From Rariglobus hedericola (lineage in GTDB: Bacteria; Verrucomicrobiota; Verrucomicrobiia; Opitutales; Opitutaceae), in the NCBI RefSeq assembly GCF_007559335.1, contig NZ_VMBG01000004.1:62001-126000 (forward strand): 64,000 nt of DNA. The letters run 5' to 3'. The translations under genes and the position numbers were made by a program. Positions 36,763 through 45,444 of the stretch are shown piece by piece. The notes below the pieces were generated by a model that was not told the DNA's origin, made no database searches, and worked only from the letters and a program-made list of their open reading frames with translations. How positions within the stretch are numbered: the first letter of the stretch is position 1; the number at the start of each line of letters is the position of its first letter.

Positions 36763-36793
36763 GGCTCTCAGCTCCAGACTCTTAGCTCTTAAC
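36763..36793 (+). repeat. Low-complexity AGCTCT/TTAGCTC spacer
   Basis: The pyrH-frr spacer consists of loosely repeated GCTCTCAGCTCC / ACTCTTAGCTC / TTAAC units on one strand. It is pyrimidine-rich and unlike the flanking genes. It may be a remnant of a dispersed intergenic repeat; no clear hairpin. Confidence 0.4.
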
Positions 36794-36804
36794 TTTCCGC
36801 TCCC

Positions 36805-37350
36805 ATGTCCCATCCCGTCCTAAACGAAACTCAGGTTAAAATGAAAAAAGCCGTGGACCATACGCTCCACGAGTTTTCCAATATTCACACCGGCAAGGCC
36901 AATCCTTCCATGGTCGAAGGAATCATGGTCGAGGCTTACGGCGCGATGGTTCGCATCAAGGACTGCGCGGCCATCTCGACGCCCGATGCCCGCCAGATCT
37001 TGATCCAGCCGTGGGACAAGGGCCTCACCCAGGCCATCTCCAAGGCGATCATGATCGCCAACCTGGGCTTCAATCCTGCCGTTGACGGACAATTCGTCCG
37101 CATCCCGCTGGCCGACATGAGCCGCGAGCGCCGCCAGGAGTTCGTCAAGGTCGCCAACCGCCTCGCCGAGGAAGGCCGCGTGCATGTCCGCAACGTCCGC
37201 CGCGACGGACAGGATACGATCAAAAAAGCCAAGCTCCCCGAGGACGAAGTGAAGCGCGTGGAAAAGGAACTCCAGACGCTTACCGACAAATCCATCGAGG
37301 AAATCGCGAAGCACCTCGCTTCGAAAGAAAAGGATCTGCTCACGGTCTGA
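36805..37350 (+). CDS. frr: Ribosome recycling factor
   Basis: Releases ribosomes after termination together with EF-G. 181 residues, two domains: a three-helix bundle (ends of the protein; HTLHEFSNIHTGKANPSMVEGI in outline and PEDEVKRVEKELQTLTDKSIEEI in outline) and a beta domain. Conserved GQFVRIPLADMSRERRQEFVK (in outline) and VHVRNVRRDG. It lies 54 bases after pyrH and 31 bases before proB, on the same strand. Confidence 0.96.
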   Translation: MSHPVLNETQVKMKKAVDHTLHEFSNIHTGKANPSMVEGIMVEAYGAMVRIKDCAAISTPDARQILIQPWDKGLTQAISKAIMIANLGFNPAVDGQFVRIPLADMSRERRQEFVKVANRLAEEGRVHVRNVRRDGQDTIKKAKLPEDEVKRVEKELQTLTDKSIEEIAKHLASKEKDLLTV

Positions 37351-37381
37351 GGTCGCCGCCGGCCCCGCGTTTCGTGCCCCT

Positions 37382-38485
37382 GTGAAAACCACCGCGCCCA
37401 AGCGTGTCGTCATCAAGCTCGGCACCGGCGTGCTCACGTCGGGTATCGGCCAACTGAATACGGAGCGCATCGCCGCGCTCGCCGCCGGCGTGGCCGGACT
37501 GCGCGCGGCCGGCACCGAGGTGATTGTGGTTTCCTCCGGTGCGGTCGGCCTCGGCATGGGCCGTCTCGGCCTGAAGAAAAAACCCGCCGACGTTTCCAAA
37601 AAACAGGCGTGTGCCGCCATCGGCCAGTCGTTGCTCATGCAGATCTGGCAACGGGGCTTTGATCCCCATGGACTCACCGCCGCCCAGGTCCTGCTGACTC
37701 ATGAAGACTTGCGGGGGCGGGATCGTCATCTCGGCGTGAAGGCGTGCATCGAGGAGCTGATCGCCTACGGCACGATTCCTGTCATCAACGAGAACGACAC
37801 GGTCAGCGCCGCAGAGATCAAGTTTGGCGACAACGACACGCTTTCCGCGATGGTAGCCAGCCTCACCGGTGCGCAGCACCTGCTGATCCTTTCCACCGCT
37901 CCCGGATTGATCGACATGAAGGGCACGGGCCAGATCGTTCCCGTCGTTGAAAAAATCACGCCAGAGATCGAGGCGATGGCCGGTGGCACCACCGATATCA
38001 CCGCGACCGGCGGCATGATCTCCAAGATCACCGCAGCCAAACTCGCCGTGCGCGCCGGTTGCGGCGTGTTCATCGCCAGCGGTGCCGAAACCGACATCAT
38101 TGCACGTCTACTCGGCGGCACGGGGCCCGGCACGTTTTTTGTGCCGAGCGGCATTCCGCTCGATGCCAAAAAACGCTGGATCGCCTATTTTCAGCGGCCC
38201 ACGGGCGGCATTCAAATCAACGCCCGCGCCGTCCCTGTGCTGATGGATGAGGGACGCAGTTTGCTCGCGATCGGTGTGACCGGCGTGACCGGTTCGTTCT
38301 CGGAAGGCGACATCGTCAACATCCTTGCCCCCGACGGTAAAATCCTCGCGCGCGGCGTGGCCACGTTTGATTCACATCAAGTGAAAGCCATTGCGGGCAA
38401 AACGAGCGATGAGGTGAAGCCGCTTTATCCCGGTCGCAAACGCTTCGAGGTCGTCCATCGCGACAATCTGGTGTTGCTGACCTGA
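37382..38485 (+). CDS. proB: Glutamate 5-kinase with PUA domain
   Basis: First step of proline synthesis: phosphorylates glutamate. Amino-acid-kinase domain (1-~260): VVIKLGTGVLTSG, VSSGAVGLGMGRLG, VINENDTVSAAEIKFGDND, and TGGMISKITAAKLAVRAG. C-terminal PUA domain (about 275-360; GRSLLAIGVTGVTGSFSEGDIV in outline). 367 residues from GTG 37382, whose codon directly follows the CCCC of the spacer. No proA is adjacent. Convergent with the transglutaminase gene, 2 bases apart. Confidence 0.95.
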   Translation: MKTTAPKRVVIKLGTGVLTSGIGQLNTERIAALAAGVAGLRAAGTEVIVVSSGAVGLGMGRLGLKKKPADVSKKQACAAIGQSLLMQIWQRGFDPHGLTAAQVLLTHEDLRGRDRHLGVKACIEELIAYGTIPVINENDTVSAAEIKFGDNDTLSAMVASLTGAQHLLILSTAPGLIDMKGTGQIVPVVEKITPEIEAMAGGTTDITATGGMISKITAAKLAVRAGCGVFIASGAETDIIARLLGGTGPGTFFVPSGIPLDAKKRWIAYFQRPTGGIQINARAVPVLMDEGRSLLAIGVTGVTGSFSEGDIVNILAPDGKILARGVATFDSHQVKAIAGKTSDEVKPLYPGRKRFEVVHRDNLVLLT

Positions 38486-38487
38486 TT

Positions 38488-39363
38488 TCAGGAATCGTTT
38501 TCCGTGGCTTCGGGTTCGGGGCGCACGGTGACCGATATCTCCATGTCTTTAAACGCTCCGGCCTTGCCGTAGTAACTTCCGGATACAGGCATCACGCCGC
38601 GCGGGTGATTGCTCACTCCGGTGACGACATGCCGCGACGTGGTTTCCTCCCCGATCGACGGGTCGTAGCCGGACCAGCCGCGGCCGGGATGATAGATCTC
38701 CGCCCAAGCATGCGTGGACGCTTCGCCAAGAATCGCCGCATGGCATTCCAAGTAACCGCTGGCGAAACGTGCGGCGATACCCAGTGAACGCGCCGCTTCG
38801 AGCATCAACGTGGCAAGATCGCGGCAGGAACCTCCGCCGGTTTGCAGCGTTTGCGCGGGAGTGAGCACGCCTTTTTCCTCGCGACGAATATATTTCAATT
38901 CGTCGTAAATGTATTCGTTGAGGTTGCGCGCAACGTCCTCTGCGAAGTCGGGTTTTTTGATACGAAAGTTTTCCAGCCACGTTTTAACCGCAGCCGCATC
39001 CTTGGGGTAGGAAAGGCGTTGATACGGCTTTACGGCCACGCGCTCCAGCGAGTCATAAACCGGAGGCCACGGAGTGATACTGGAAAGTCGTTTACGTCGT
39101 TTGACGACCGGGGACATGCGAACCACCAGCGCATTGCTTTCGATCAGGAGCTCCTTCGAAGGCTTCTCGAATTCCACGGTGGCGACGGAGTTGCCGAACA
39201 CGTCGCGGCTCCAAGTGAGGTGGGCGGCGGGTTCTATTTTAACGTTCATGGATTCGACGCGCAGGTCGTGTCCTTCACGGGGACGCAACACCAGCCGATG
39301 AGGGCCGAAATGCACTTTTTTTGAATAAAGGTAGCGGGTTTGGTGCACGATACGGAGTTTCAT
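38488..39363 (-). CDS. Transglutaminase-like protein 1
   Basis: 291 residues, no signal peptide. An N-terminal beta domain (MKLRIVHQTRYLYSKKV, HRLVLRPREGHDLRV) is followed by a transglutaminase core with catalytic Cys in GGGSCRDLATLMLEAARSLG, His in STHAWAEIY and Asp in GYDPSIG. This is the bacterial transglut_N plus transglutaminase layout; such proteins are often peptidases or amidases, sometimes linked to circularly-permuted ATP-grasp genes, which are not seen here. ATG 39363 gives the standard start. Divergent from a second, different transglutaminase gene. Confidence 0.85.
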   Translation of the reverse strand: MKLRIVHQTRYLYSKKVHFGPHRLVLRPREGHDLRVESMNVKIEPAAHLTWSRDVFGNSVATVEFEKPSKELLIESNALVVRMSPVVKRRKRLSSITPWPPVYDSLERVAVKPYQRLSYPKDAAAVKTWLENFRIKKPDFAEDVARNLNEYIYDELKYIRREEKGVLTPAQTLQTGGGSCRDLATLMLEAARSLGIAARFASGYLECHAAILGEASTHAWAEIYHPGRGWSGYDPSIGEETTSRHVVTGVSNHPRGVMPVSGSYYGKAGAFKDMEISVTVRPEPEATENDS

Positions 39364-39593
39364 GGAGGAGAGCGAAAAAAGTTGAGGGTAACGGCGGTGA
39401 ATCTCCGCCGCGCTGCTCCGGCGGGCGCCGGATGCCGACCGCACGCGCGGTGTGTTAGCATTAAATAGTGGCGTGTTTTCGGACGGGGTTCCGTGGCGTA
39501 TGTGTGAAGCTAACTCATGGAACCATTTCGTTCGCGGCACCTCCATGCCAGTGCGTGGGCACACCACGTTCTCCCATTTTTAAAACTACCGTA

Positions 39594-40526
39594 ATGAATA
39601 CTCAAAGCTTGGTCCCTCATGATCTTACAGTCCGCGTTGGCTGCAGTCTTGCTTACGAAACCTCCGTCGAGGTGCCTTTGTTGCTCAACTTGAAGCCGCG
39701 GCGCGACCCGCACCAATCGCTTCAAGAAGAGAAATTGGTGCTAGGGCAGAATCTGCCGGCCGAAGAATTCGAGGATTCCCACGGTAACATCGTTTACCGA
39801 TTTATGCTTCAGCCGGGTCTGAACGAGATCTGTCATGACGCGATCGTCAGCGTGCCGTCGGTGCCGGATAATCAGGAGTTCGCCCAACTCGGGCATTACA
39901 AGCCGGTTTCTTTGGTGGAACTGCCGCCCGAGCTGTTGCGCTATACGCTGCCGAGTCGTTACTGCGATTCCGATAAACTGCTGCAATTTGCCTGGCAGAA
40001 ATTCGGTTCGCTTGAGCCAGGTCTTCCTCAGGTCGATGCGATCAGCAACTGGCTTCACACCAATATCGAATATCGATTCGGCTCGGGCCGGCCCGATATT
40101 TCCGCGTTCGAGGTGATTGAGCGTGGCTACGGGGTCTGCCGCGATTTTGCGCATACCACGATCGCGCTTTGCCGCGCGCTGAATTTGCCGGCGCGTTATG
40201 TGACCGGACACTTGCCTGACATCGGCTATCTCGATCCGGGTTCGCCGATGGATTTTCATGCTTACAGTGAAGTCTACATCGGCGGGCGTTGGTTTACCTA
40301 TGATGCGCGTTACAACGTGCCGCGCATCGGTCGCGTGAAGGTCTCGTGCGGACTCGACGCGGTGGATGGCGCATTCTCGACGATCTATGGTGCAGCCCGC
40401 CTGACAAACTTCCAAGTCTGGGCCTATCAAGTCCCGCCCGGTTCAGTGCAAGTCGGCTCGCCGATCGATCTGTCGATACGTCTCGACGGCACGACGGAGA
40501 TCCGCGGACTCGCCGGCTCCACCTGA
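39594..40526 (+). CDS. Transglutaminase-like protein 2
   Basis: 310 residues, cytoplasmic by sequence. Cys in GYGVCRDFAHTTIALCRALN, His in DFHAYSEVYIGGRWF and Asp in TYDARYN form the triad. The N-terminal domain (VRVGCSLAYETSVEVPLLLNL) differs from that of the divergent neighbour. ATG 39594 is chosen because upstream in-frame residues lack family similarity. The two transglutaminase genes share a 230-base divergent spacer and may be co-regulated. Substrate unknown. Confidence 0.83.
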   Translation: MNTQSLVPHDLTVRVGCSLAYETSVEVPLLLNLKPRRDPHQSLQEEKLVLGQNLPAEEFEDSHGNIVYRFMLQPGLNEICHDAIVSVPSVPDNQEFAQLGHYKPVSLVELPPELLRYTLPSRYCDSDKLLQFAWQKFGSLEPGLPQVDAISNWLHTNIEYRFGSGRPDISAFEVIERGYGVCRDFAHTTIALCRALNLPARYVTGHLPDIGYLDPGSPMDFHAYSEVYIGGRWFTYDARYNVPRIGRVKVSCGLDAVDGAFSTIYGAARLTNFQVWAYQVPPGSVQVGSPIDLSIRLDGTTEIRGLAGST

Positions 40527-40533
40527 AGCGCGC

Positions 40534-41922
40534 TTATTCGGCCGCGGCGCTTTTGCGGGACGCTTTCGACGGCCGCGCCTTCGCGGGCGCGGCTGAAATG
40601 TCGGAGGCGATGAAATCCGCAAACGGTGCGATCTGAGACGGAGGAATACGCACGTGCATGCGCACGCGGTCTTCTTCCTGTTCCTCGCTTTGCACGTGTC
40701 CGATCGCGTGCAGGCGTGCAATCAGGTCATAGCGGCTGTGCGGGATCACGAGCTCAAGGGAACCAAAGGAATCGGCGATGAGCTCGAGGCACTGGTCGAT
40801 CAATGTATCGAGACCCTTGCCGGTGTGCGCACTGATGAAGATGCCGTCCGGGGTAAGCAAATGGGCGGTGTTGATCTGCGCTTCGGTGGCGGCGTCCACT
40901 TTGTTGAAGACGGTGAGGATGCGCTTGTTGTCGGCACCGAGCTCCTTGAGCACCGACAGGGTGGTCTCGTGATGGGCGGCGACATTGGGCGCGGTCACGT
41001 CGAGCACGTGTATCAGGAAGTTGGCGACAAGAGCTTCCTCGAGCGTGGCTTTGAAGGCTTCGACCAGACCGTGGGGCAGCCGGCGGATGAAACCGACGGT
41101 GTCGGTGACGAGGAGCTTCTGGTTGCCGCGCAAGAGGAGCTGGCGGGTGGTGGGGTCCAGCGTGGCGAAAAGCTTGTCCTCGGCGAGCACGGTGGCGCCG
41201 GTGAGGGCGTTGAGCAGCGATGATTTGCCGGCATTGGTGTAGCCGACGATCGCGCAGGTGGGGACGGGGACGCGCTGGCGTTTGTGACGCTGCACGCTGC
41301 GTTGTTTGCGCACGTCGACGAGTTCGCGTTTGAGACGGGTGATGCGGTCGTTAACGAGACGGCGGTCCTGTTCGAGCTGGGTTTCGCCTTCGCCACCCAT
41401 GCCGGCGCCGCCACCGCCACCCTGGCGGGACAAATGCGTCCACGCACGCGTCAGGCGCGGCAGGGAATATTCCATGCGCGCCAAGGCGACCTGAATGACG
41501 GCTTCGCGGGTTTGGGCGCGGTCGGCGAACACATCCAAGATGACTTCCTGACGATCGATGACGGCGATGCCGGAGAGTTTTTCCCAGTTGCGCTGTTGAG
41601 CCGGAGAAAGGGTTTCGTCGAAGACGATCACGTCACAGTTGAGCGACTTGGCGGCTTCGATGATCTCCTCGGTCTTGCCGCTGCCGATCAACGTGGCGGG
41701 CGTGGGGGCGCGGAGGTTGACGAGATTGCGACCGACGATGCCGATGTGGAGATTCTCGACGAGTTCCTGCAACTCGTTGAGGAGTTCCTCGGCCTCGCCT
41801 GCCGCCATCTTGGAAGTCTGCACGCCCACGAGGTAGGCGCGTTCAACACGTTTCGGATCTTTTTGCGGGGTATTGTCGAGGAAGTCGGCCATCAATGAAG
41901 GGGTGGAAAGAAGCGCGGACAC
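40534..41922 (-). CDS. hflX: GTPase HflX
   Basis: Ribosome-associated GTPase that splits stalled or stressed ribosomes. N-terminal HflX domain: LIGSGKTEEI, then VIVFDETLSPAQQRN, and the Gly-rich GGGGGAGMGGEGETQLEQDRR in outline. G domain: P-loop GYTNAGKSSLLNAL, DTVGFIRRLPH, NKVD. C-terminal tail rich in Ala/Lys/Ser (PAKARPSKASRKS). GTG 41922 gives 462 residues; ATG 41892 is an equally good start. Convergent with transglutaminase 2 (7 bases) and divergent from dnaX. Confidence 0.94.
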   Translation of the reverse strand: MSALLSTPSLMADFLDNTPQKDPKRVERAYLVGVQTSKMAAGEAEELLNELQELVENLHIGIVGRNLVNLRAPTPATLIGSGKTEEIIEAAKSLNCDVIVFDETLSPAQQRNWEKLSGIAVIDRQEVILDVFADRAQTREAVIQVALARMEYSLPRLTRAWTHLSRQGGGGGAGMGGEGETQLEQDRRLVNDRITRLKRELVDVRKQRSVQRHKRQRVPVPTCAIVGYTNAGKSSLLNALTGATVLAEDKLFATLDPTTRQLLLRGNQKLLVTDTVGFIRRLPHGLVEAFKATLEEALVANFLIHVLDVTAPNVAAHHETTLSVLKELGADNKRILTVFNKVDAATEAQINTAHLLTPDGIFISAHTGKGLDTLIDQCLELIADSFGSLELVIPHSRYDLIARLHAIGHVQSEEQEEDRVRMHVRIPPSQIAPFADFIASDISAAPAKARPSKASRKSAAAE

Positions 41923-42010
41923 GACGGCGAGTCAAACGTGACGGCAAAACGTGAAATTTCGGTGGAGTTTTCGGTTGCACCGGCGGCGAACCGCTTTGCA
42001 CTAACGCCCA

Positions 42011-43159
42011 GTGTCCTCGTCCTACCAAGTCATCGCGCGCAAGTGGCGCCCCCAGACGTTTAACGACGTCGTCGGGCAGGATCACGTGGTGCGGACGCTC
42101 AAGAACGCCATCGCGCGCAACCGTATCGCGCACGCCTATCTGTTCGTGGGGCCGCGTGGCACGGGCAAGACCTCGACCGCCCGTATTTTTGCGAAGGCTT
42201 TGAATTGCACCGACGGCCCGAAAGCGGATTTCGATCCGAAGGATCCCGCCGTGCAGTCGATCACCGAAGGCACCTCGATGGACGTGATCGAAATAGACGG
42301 TGCGTCGAACAACTCGGTCGATCAAATCCGTGATTTGCGCGACGACGTGCGTTACGCGCCGACGCAGGGTAAATACAAAATCTACATCATCGACGAGGTG
42401 CACATGCTCTCCAATCAGGCGTTCAACGCCTTGTTGAAGACCCTCGAAGAGCCGCCCGAGCACGTGAAATTCGTTTTTGCGACCACCGATGTGCAGAAGG
42501 TGTTGCCGACTATTTTGTCGCGCTGCCAGCGCTTCGACCTGAAGCCGATCCCGGCCGAGCTGATCGTGGGCCGTCTGCAAACGATCGCCGACGAGGAAAA
42601 GATCAAGGTCACGCCCGAGGCGCTGGCCTGCATCGCCCGTATGGCCGATGGCGGCATGCGTGATGCGCAGTCGATTTTTGACCAGATGATTTCGTTCTGC
42701 GGCACGGAGATTTCCGAGCCCGACGTGCTGGATGTTTACGGCCTCGTGGCCGGCGAAAAAATCACCGCGCTGGCGGGAGCCGTCGCGGCGGGAGATCACC
42801 AGAAGATCATCGCGATTGTCGATGAGTGCGATGAAAGCGGCCGTGATCTGGTGCGCTTGCTCACCGACATGCAGGCGCTGGTGCGCCAGGCATTGCTGGA
42901 TGCGATTTCCAAAGGCGGCCGCAGCGACAAGCTCGGCGGAGTTTCCATGACGACGGAGCAGCTCACACGACTCCTCGACGGCCTGCGTGAAGGTGAAGGC
43001 GGCGTGAAGCTGGGACTCGCTGAGAAGATCAATTTTGAAGTAACGCTGTTGAAGGCGGTCGATGCGAGCCGCTCGCGGGCGATTGATTCGCTCATCAAAG
43101 AACTCGCCGCGCTCGCCGAAGAGGCGCCCGTGGCCGACAGCGAAAAAAAAAAGGACTGA
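42011..43159 (+). CDS. dnaX: DNA polymerase III gamma subunit (zero-frame dnaX product)
   Basis: Clamp-loader AAA+ ATPase. [19 protein letters not shown] at the start, Walker A G47-PRGTGK-T54, Walker [12 protein letters not shown], sensor 1 [20 protein letters not shown], then domain III. Only Cys66 of the usual four-Cys zinc module remains; the CxxCxxC part is replaced by [15 protein letters not shown]. The zero frame ends SEKKKD-stop after 382 residues, directly after a slippery A run, leaving a gamma form without the tau tail. GTG start at 42011. The tau extension continues in the -1 frame (next entries). Confidence 0.93.
   Translation: MSSSYQVIARKWRPQTFNDVVGQDHVVRTLKNAIARNRIAHAYLFVGPRGTGKTSTARIFAKALNCTDGPKADFDPKDPAVQSITEGTSMDVIEIDGASNNSVDQIRDLRDDVRYAPTQGKYKIYIIDEVHMLSNQAFNALLKTLEEPPEHVKFVFATTDVQKVLPTILSRCQRFDLKPIPAELIVGRLQTIADEEKIKVTPEALACIARMADGGMRDAQSIFDQMISFCGTEISEPDVLDVYGLVAGEKITALAGAVAAGDHQKIIAIVDECDESGRDLVRLLTDMQALVRQALLDAISKGGRSDKLGGVSMTTEQLTRLLDGLREGEGGVKLGLAEKINFEVTLLKAVDASRSRAIDSLIKELAALAEEAPVADSEKKKD
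43147..43153 (+). promoter_or_regulatory. Programmed -1 frameshift heptamer in dnaX
   Basis: A-AAA-AAG in the zero reading frame, inside a run of ten A (43143-43152), two codons before the gamma stop TGA (43157-43159). This is the same heptamer as in E. coli dnaX. A possible downstream stem ACCGGT / ACTGGT (43163-43168 with 43179-43184, one G-U pair) starts 9 bases after the heptamer. Transcriptional slippage on the A10 run, as in Thermus dnaX, is an alternative. Confidence 0.8.
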
Positions 43160-43623
43160 TTGACCGGTTGGAATCGCGACTGGTGCTGGCCATCGAGGTG
43201 AGTCGCGCCGCGCAACCCCTGATCGAAACCGCGGGTGATCCCGATGCTCCGGATGAAGACAGCGGCGAAGTGACGCAGGCAAATATGGCCGCGGTCGAGG
43301 TGGCGGCGATTGCGGCCGCGGCGGCAACGGCCGGGCAAACGGGGGCACCCTCATTTGACGAAGACGGTCCGGTGTGGCCGGATGAATCGGCCGAGTCGGC
43401 CATACGCGCTGAGGTGGTGGAGCGGGGAGAAACCCTGTCGTCGAAAGCGGCTCGCGAGTTGTCGGAGGCTGCGGCGGAAGCCGCTGCGGAAAAGAAAAAC
43501 CTACCTTCGCTGGATGCCCTCGTGGCCAAGATTCCCGCTGATGTGCGCGAGACGTTGGAAGATCTGTTTCGTGTGAAATTCGTGAAGGTCGCCCGTGCGC
43601 CTAAAAAATCGCTGAAGGAGTAA
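43153..43623 (+). CDS. dnaX: Tau-specific extension of DnaX (-1 frame)
   Basis: After a -1 shift at the heptamer the frame runs on for 156 codons ([21 protein letters not shown] in outline at the start, ...[17 protein letters not shown] at the end), giving a tau product of about 537 residues. The extension is acidic and Ala/Glu-rich in the middle, then has a compact helical end ([27 protein letters not shown] in outline), fitting tau domains that contact DnaB and the polymerase alpha subunit. It has no credible start of its own (TTG 43168 lacks a ribosome site), and the frame is open through the A run. Identity as tau is inferred from position and frame. Confidence 0.75.
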   Translation, partial: GLIDRLESRLVLAIEVSRAAQPLIETAGDPDAPDEDSGEVTQANMAAVEVAAIAAAAATAGQTGAPSFDEDGPVWPDESAESAIRAEVVERGETLSSKAARELSEAAAEAAAEKKNLPSLDALVAKIPADVRETLEDLFRVKFVKVARAPKKSLKE

Positions 43624-43650
43624 CCGCAGCTGCCGGGGCCGCGGTTTTTT
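43622..43650 (+). terminator. Intrinsic terminator of dnaX
   Basis: AACCGC at the tau stop pairs with GCGGTT, with an inner GC-rich loop, then a run of six T (43645-43650). It reaches the stop of the convergent cyclotransferase gene. Confidence 0.6.
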
Positions 43651-44014
43651 ATTCGGTCCACGTCGTGCCGATTACGGCACAACCCGCGGTGGCGCGTGCG
43701 TAAAGATAAGTGTGCGCAGACGCAGTTTCGGATGCGGTTGTGTTCACGAGATTGATGGGCGCACGCAGATAGAGTCCTTCGTTCACGCCCTCGAAGTCAT
43801 CAAGGTGGGTGAGCGCGCGATCATCGACTTCCCAGAGTTCGCCCGTCACTCCGTCACGATCATCGGGAGCGGCGACCATCCCCGGGTAATCGCCAAGGTC
43901 ATAGAGGCGATAGCCGCCGGCAGTGCGGGCCTCGCCGAGGTAGGTTTGGCCGGCGATGTGGTGGTGGTTTTTGCAACCACGCTTGAGCGTGCCGTAAACG
44001 AAAAGACGCGTCAT
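43649..44014 (-). CDS. Gamma-glutamylcyclotransferase-like protein (YtfP/GGCT fold)
   Basis: 121 residues. Family motif VYGTLKRGCKNHH at the start, GYRLYDLGDYPGMV, GVTGELWEVDD, and LDDFEGVNEGLY, whose Glu aligns with the catalytic Glu. Such enzymes release 5-oxoproline from gamma-glutamyl amines or dipeptides; the substrate here is unknown. ATG 44014 overlaps the PP2C stop as ATGA, so translation is coupled to the phosphatase gene. Last gene of a kinase-phosphatase-cyclotransferase unit, near glutamine synthetase. Confidence 0.85.
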   Translation of the reverse strand: MTRLFVYGTLKRGCKNHHHIAGQTYLGEARTAGGYRLYDLGDYPGMVAAPDDRDGVTGELWEVDDRALTHLDDFEGVNEGLYLRAPINLVNTTASETASAHTYLYARATAGCAVIGTTWTE

Positions 44015-44874
44015 GGCACGGCGGTCTCGCGAATCTCGATAACGACTGCGGTGGTGTTGTCGGCGCCGGAGTTTTCCACCGCTTGCTCGACGAGGCGGCG
44101 GGCGGGTTCGTGGCTGGCGACGGCGGCTTCCGGCGAGCGAACGAGTTCCTCGATGTTGTGATTCCAAAGGCCTTCGACCAGACCGTCGGAGCAGATCACA
44201 AACCGGTCGCCGGGACGGTATCCAACGGCGCCGAGATGGGGATCGATGAATTGGTTGCCCGCGCCAAGGGCTTGTTGAAGGGCATTGCGCCGGGGGTGGT
44301 TGCGGGCCTCACGCTCGTTGAGCTGGCCGGCGCGGCGCATCCAGCCGACTTGGCTGTGGTCGTGGCTGATTTGAGTGATGCCGCCGTCCTTGGGCAGATA
44401 GTAGATGCGACTGTCGCCGATGTGCGCAAAATACATCCATTGCGGCGTGAACCAGCACAAGCTGAGCGTCGCGCCCATGCCCGCGCATTCCTCGTAGGAT
44501 GAGCCGAGCTTGATCAACTCGTGGTGAATGGAGGCGATCAGTTCCTCGAGCAGATCGGAGAAACCACTGGCCATGCCGTGGGCCGAGAGGCGAAAGCCCT
44601 TGGGCAGGAGCTTGGTGATCTTATCGAGGGCGATACGGCTCGCGAATTCACCTGATTTGGCGCCGCCCATGCCATCGCTCACGGCAAAAACGAAGTCCGC
44701 TTCCGAGAGCGAGGACTCGCCAATTTTGCCCAGATAGCTGACTTCGCGGCCATTGACGGTCACGCCCAGAAACGAATCTTCGTTATTGGCGCGAACTCGT
44801 CCGACATGAGTCATGCCGGACCAATGGATAAAGGGAATGGGACTGGAGTCGTCCGGGGAGCGGGGAGGGACCAT
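44011..44874 (-). CDS. PP2C-type serine/threonine phosphatase
   Basis: 287 residues, soluble. Motifs for two-metal catalysis: GRVRANNEDSFL, VFAVSDGMGGAKSGEFAS, MGATLSLCWF, AHIGDSRIYYL, VICSDGLVEG and SGADNTTAVVI. The N-terminal 20 residues are Pro/Ser-rich. It stands 42 bases after a miniature protein-kinase-like gene and overlaps the cyclotransferase gene, so kinase and phosphatase probably act on a shared target. The target is not known. Confidence 0.93.
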   Translation of the reverse strand: MVPPRSPDDSSPIPFIHWSGMTHVGRVRANNEDSFLGVTVNGREVSYLGKIGESSLSEADFVFAVSDGMGGAKSGEFASRIALDKITKLLPKGFRLSAHGMASGFSDLLEELIASIHHELIKLGSSYEECAGMGATLSLCWFTPQWMYFAHIGDSRIYYLPKDGGITQISHDHSQVGWMRRAGQLNEREARNHPRRNALQQALGAGNQFIDPHLGAVGYRPGDRFVICSDGLVEGLWNHNIEELVRSPEAAVASHEPARRLVEQAVENSGADNTTAVVIEIRETAVP

Positions 44875-44916
44875 CGTGTCTAAATCTAAATAAAAAGAGA
44901 AGGGGAGTGGGCGAAA

Positions 44917-45333
44917 TTAACCACGGTTGCCTTCACCGGGCATGGGCGGGTGGTTGCTGCCATCAAGCAACGTCGCGAATTCGAAATCGATAATGCAGAA
45001 CCGGCCGTCGGTGTTCCGGTAGGTGATGTTGCGCATGAATGCATCGTCATGGCGCACGCCGAATGGCTCTAATTCGGCGAAAACCTCCTTAACGCGTTCC
45101 TCGCTAATGTGATCAACGCGAGTTCCGCAGTTGTCAGTCACGATTTTCAAGGTCGCTGGATCGCACTCCAAAAGCCGGGGGACGAACGTGCAGCCATGTT
45201 TTTCAAGATGCTTAAGGACAAGCACTTCATTGTCGAAGCGCTCTTTGGCTTGGTGTCCGCGAAAGCTCTTGTGGACGCGTCCGTCGTAGCCAATGCGGAC
45301 TAGGGCGCGGGCGGTGTCTTTGACCTCATGCAT
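44917..45333 (-). CDS. Miniature protein-kinase-like protein
   Basis: 138 residues, about half a normal kinase domain, yet key residues are in order: Lys22 (HKSFRG, beta-3-like), Glu36 in FDNEVLVLKHL (alpha-C-like), catalytic-loop His95-Asp96-Asp97 with Asn102 (VRHDDAFMRNITY), and Asp116-Phe-Glu in IIDFEFATLL in place of DFG. The hinge-like IVTDNCG is present. The Gly-rich loop and most of the C lobe are missing. It may be a minimal small-molecule or protein kinase. Context with PP2C supports a phosphorylation switch. Inference from motifs; a pseudokinase is possible. Confidence 0.6.
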   Translation of the reverse strand: MHEVKDTARALVRIGYDGRVHKSFRGHQAKERFDNEVLVLKHLEKHGCTFVPRLLECDPATLKIVTDNCGTRVDHISEERVKEVFAELEPFGVRHDDAFMRNITYRNTDGRFCIIDFEFATLLDGSNHPPMPGEGNRG

Positions 45334-45444
45334 TGGTGTTCAGGGACCATTCCTCCGGCGGCCCCTTCTGGCAAGAGTGAGCTCGGGGTTGCGGGGTATT
45401 TGGGGTGAAAAAAATTCATCCATAGTCCAACTTCCGATTGCCAG

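Noticed and set aside
43168-43623. Separate small hypothetical gene after dnaX
   Set aside because: No ribosome site at TTG 43168, and the frame runs back through the dnaX A run; better explained as the tau extension by a -1 shift.
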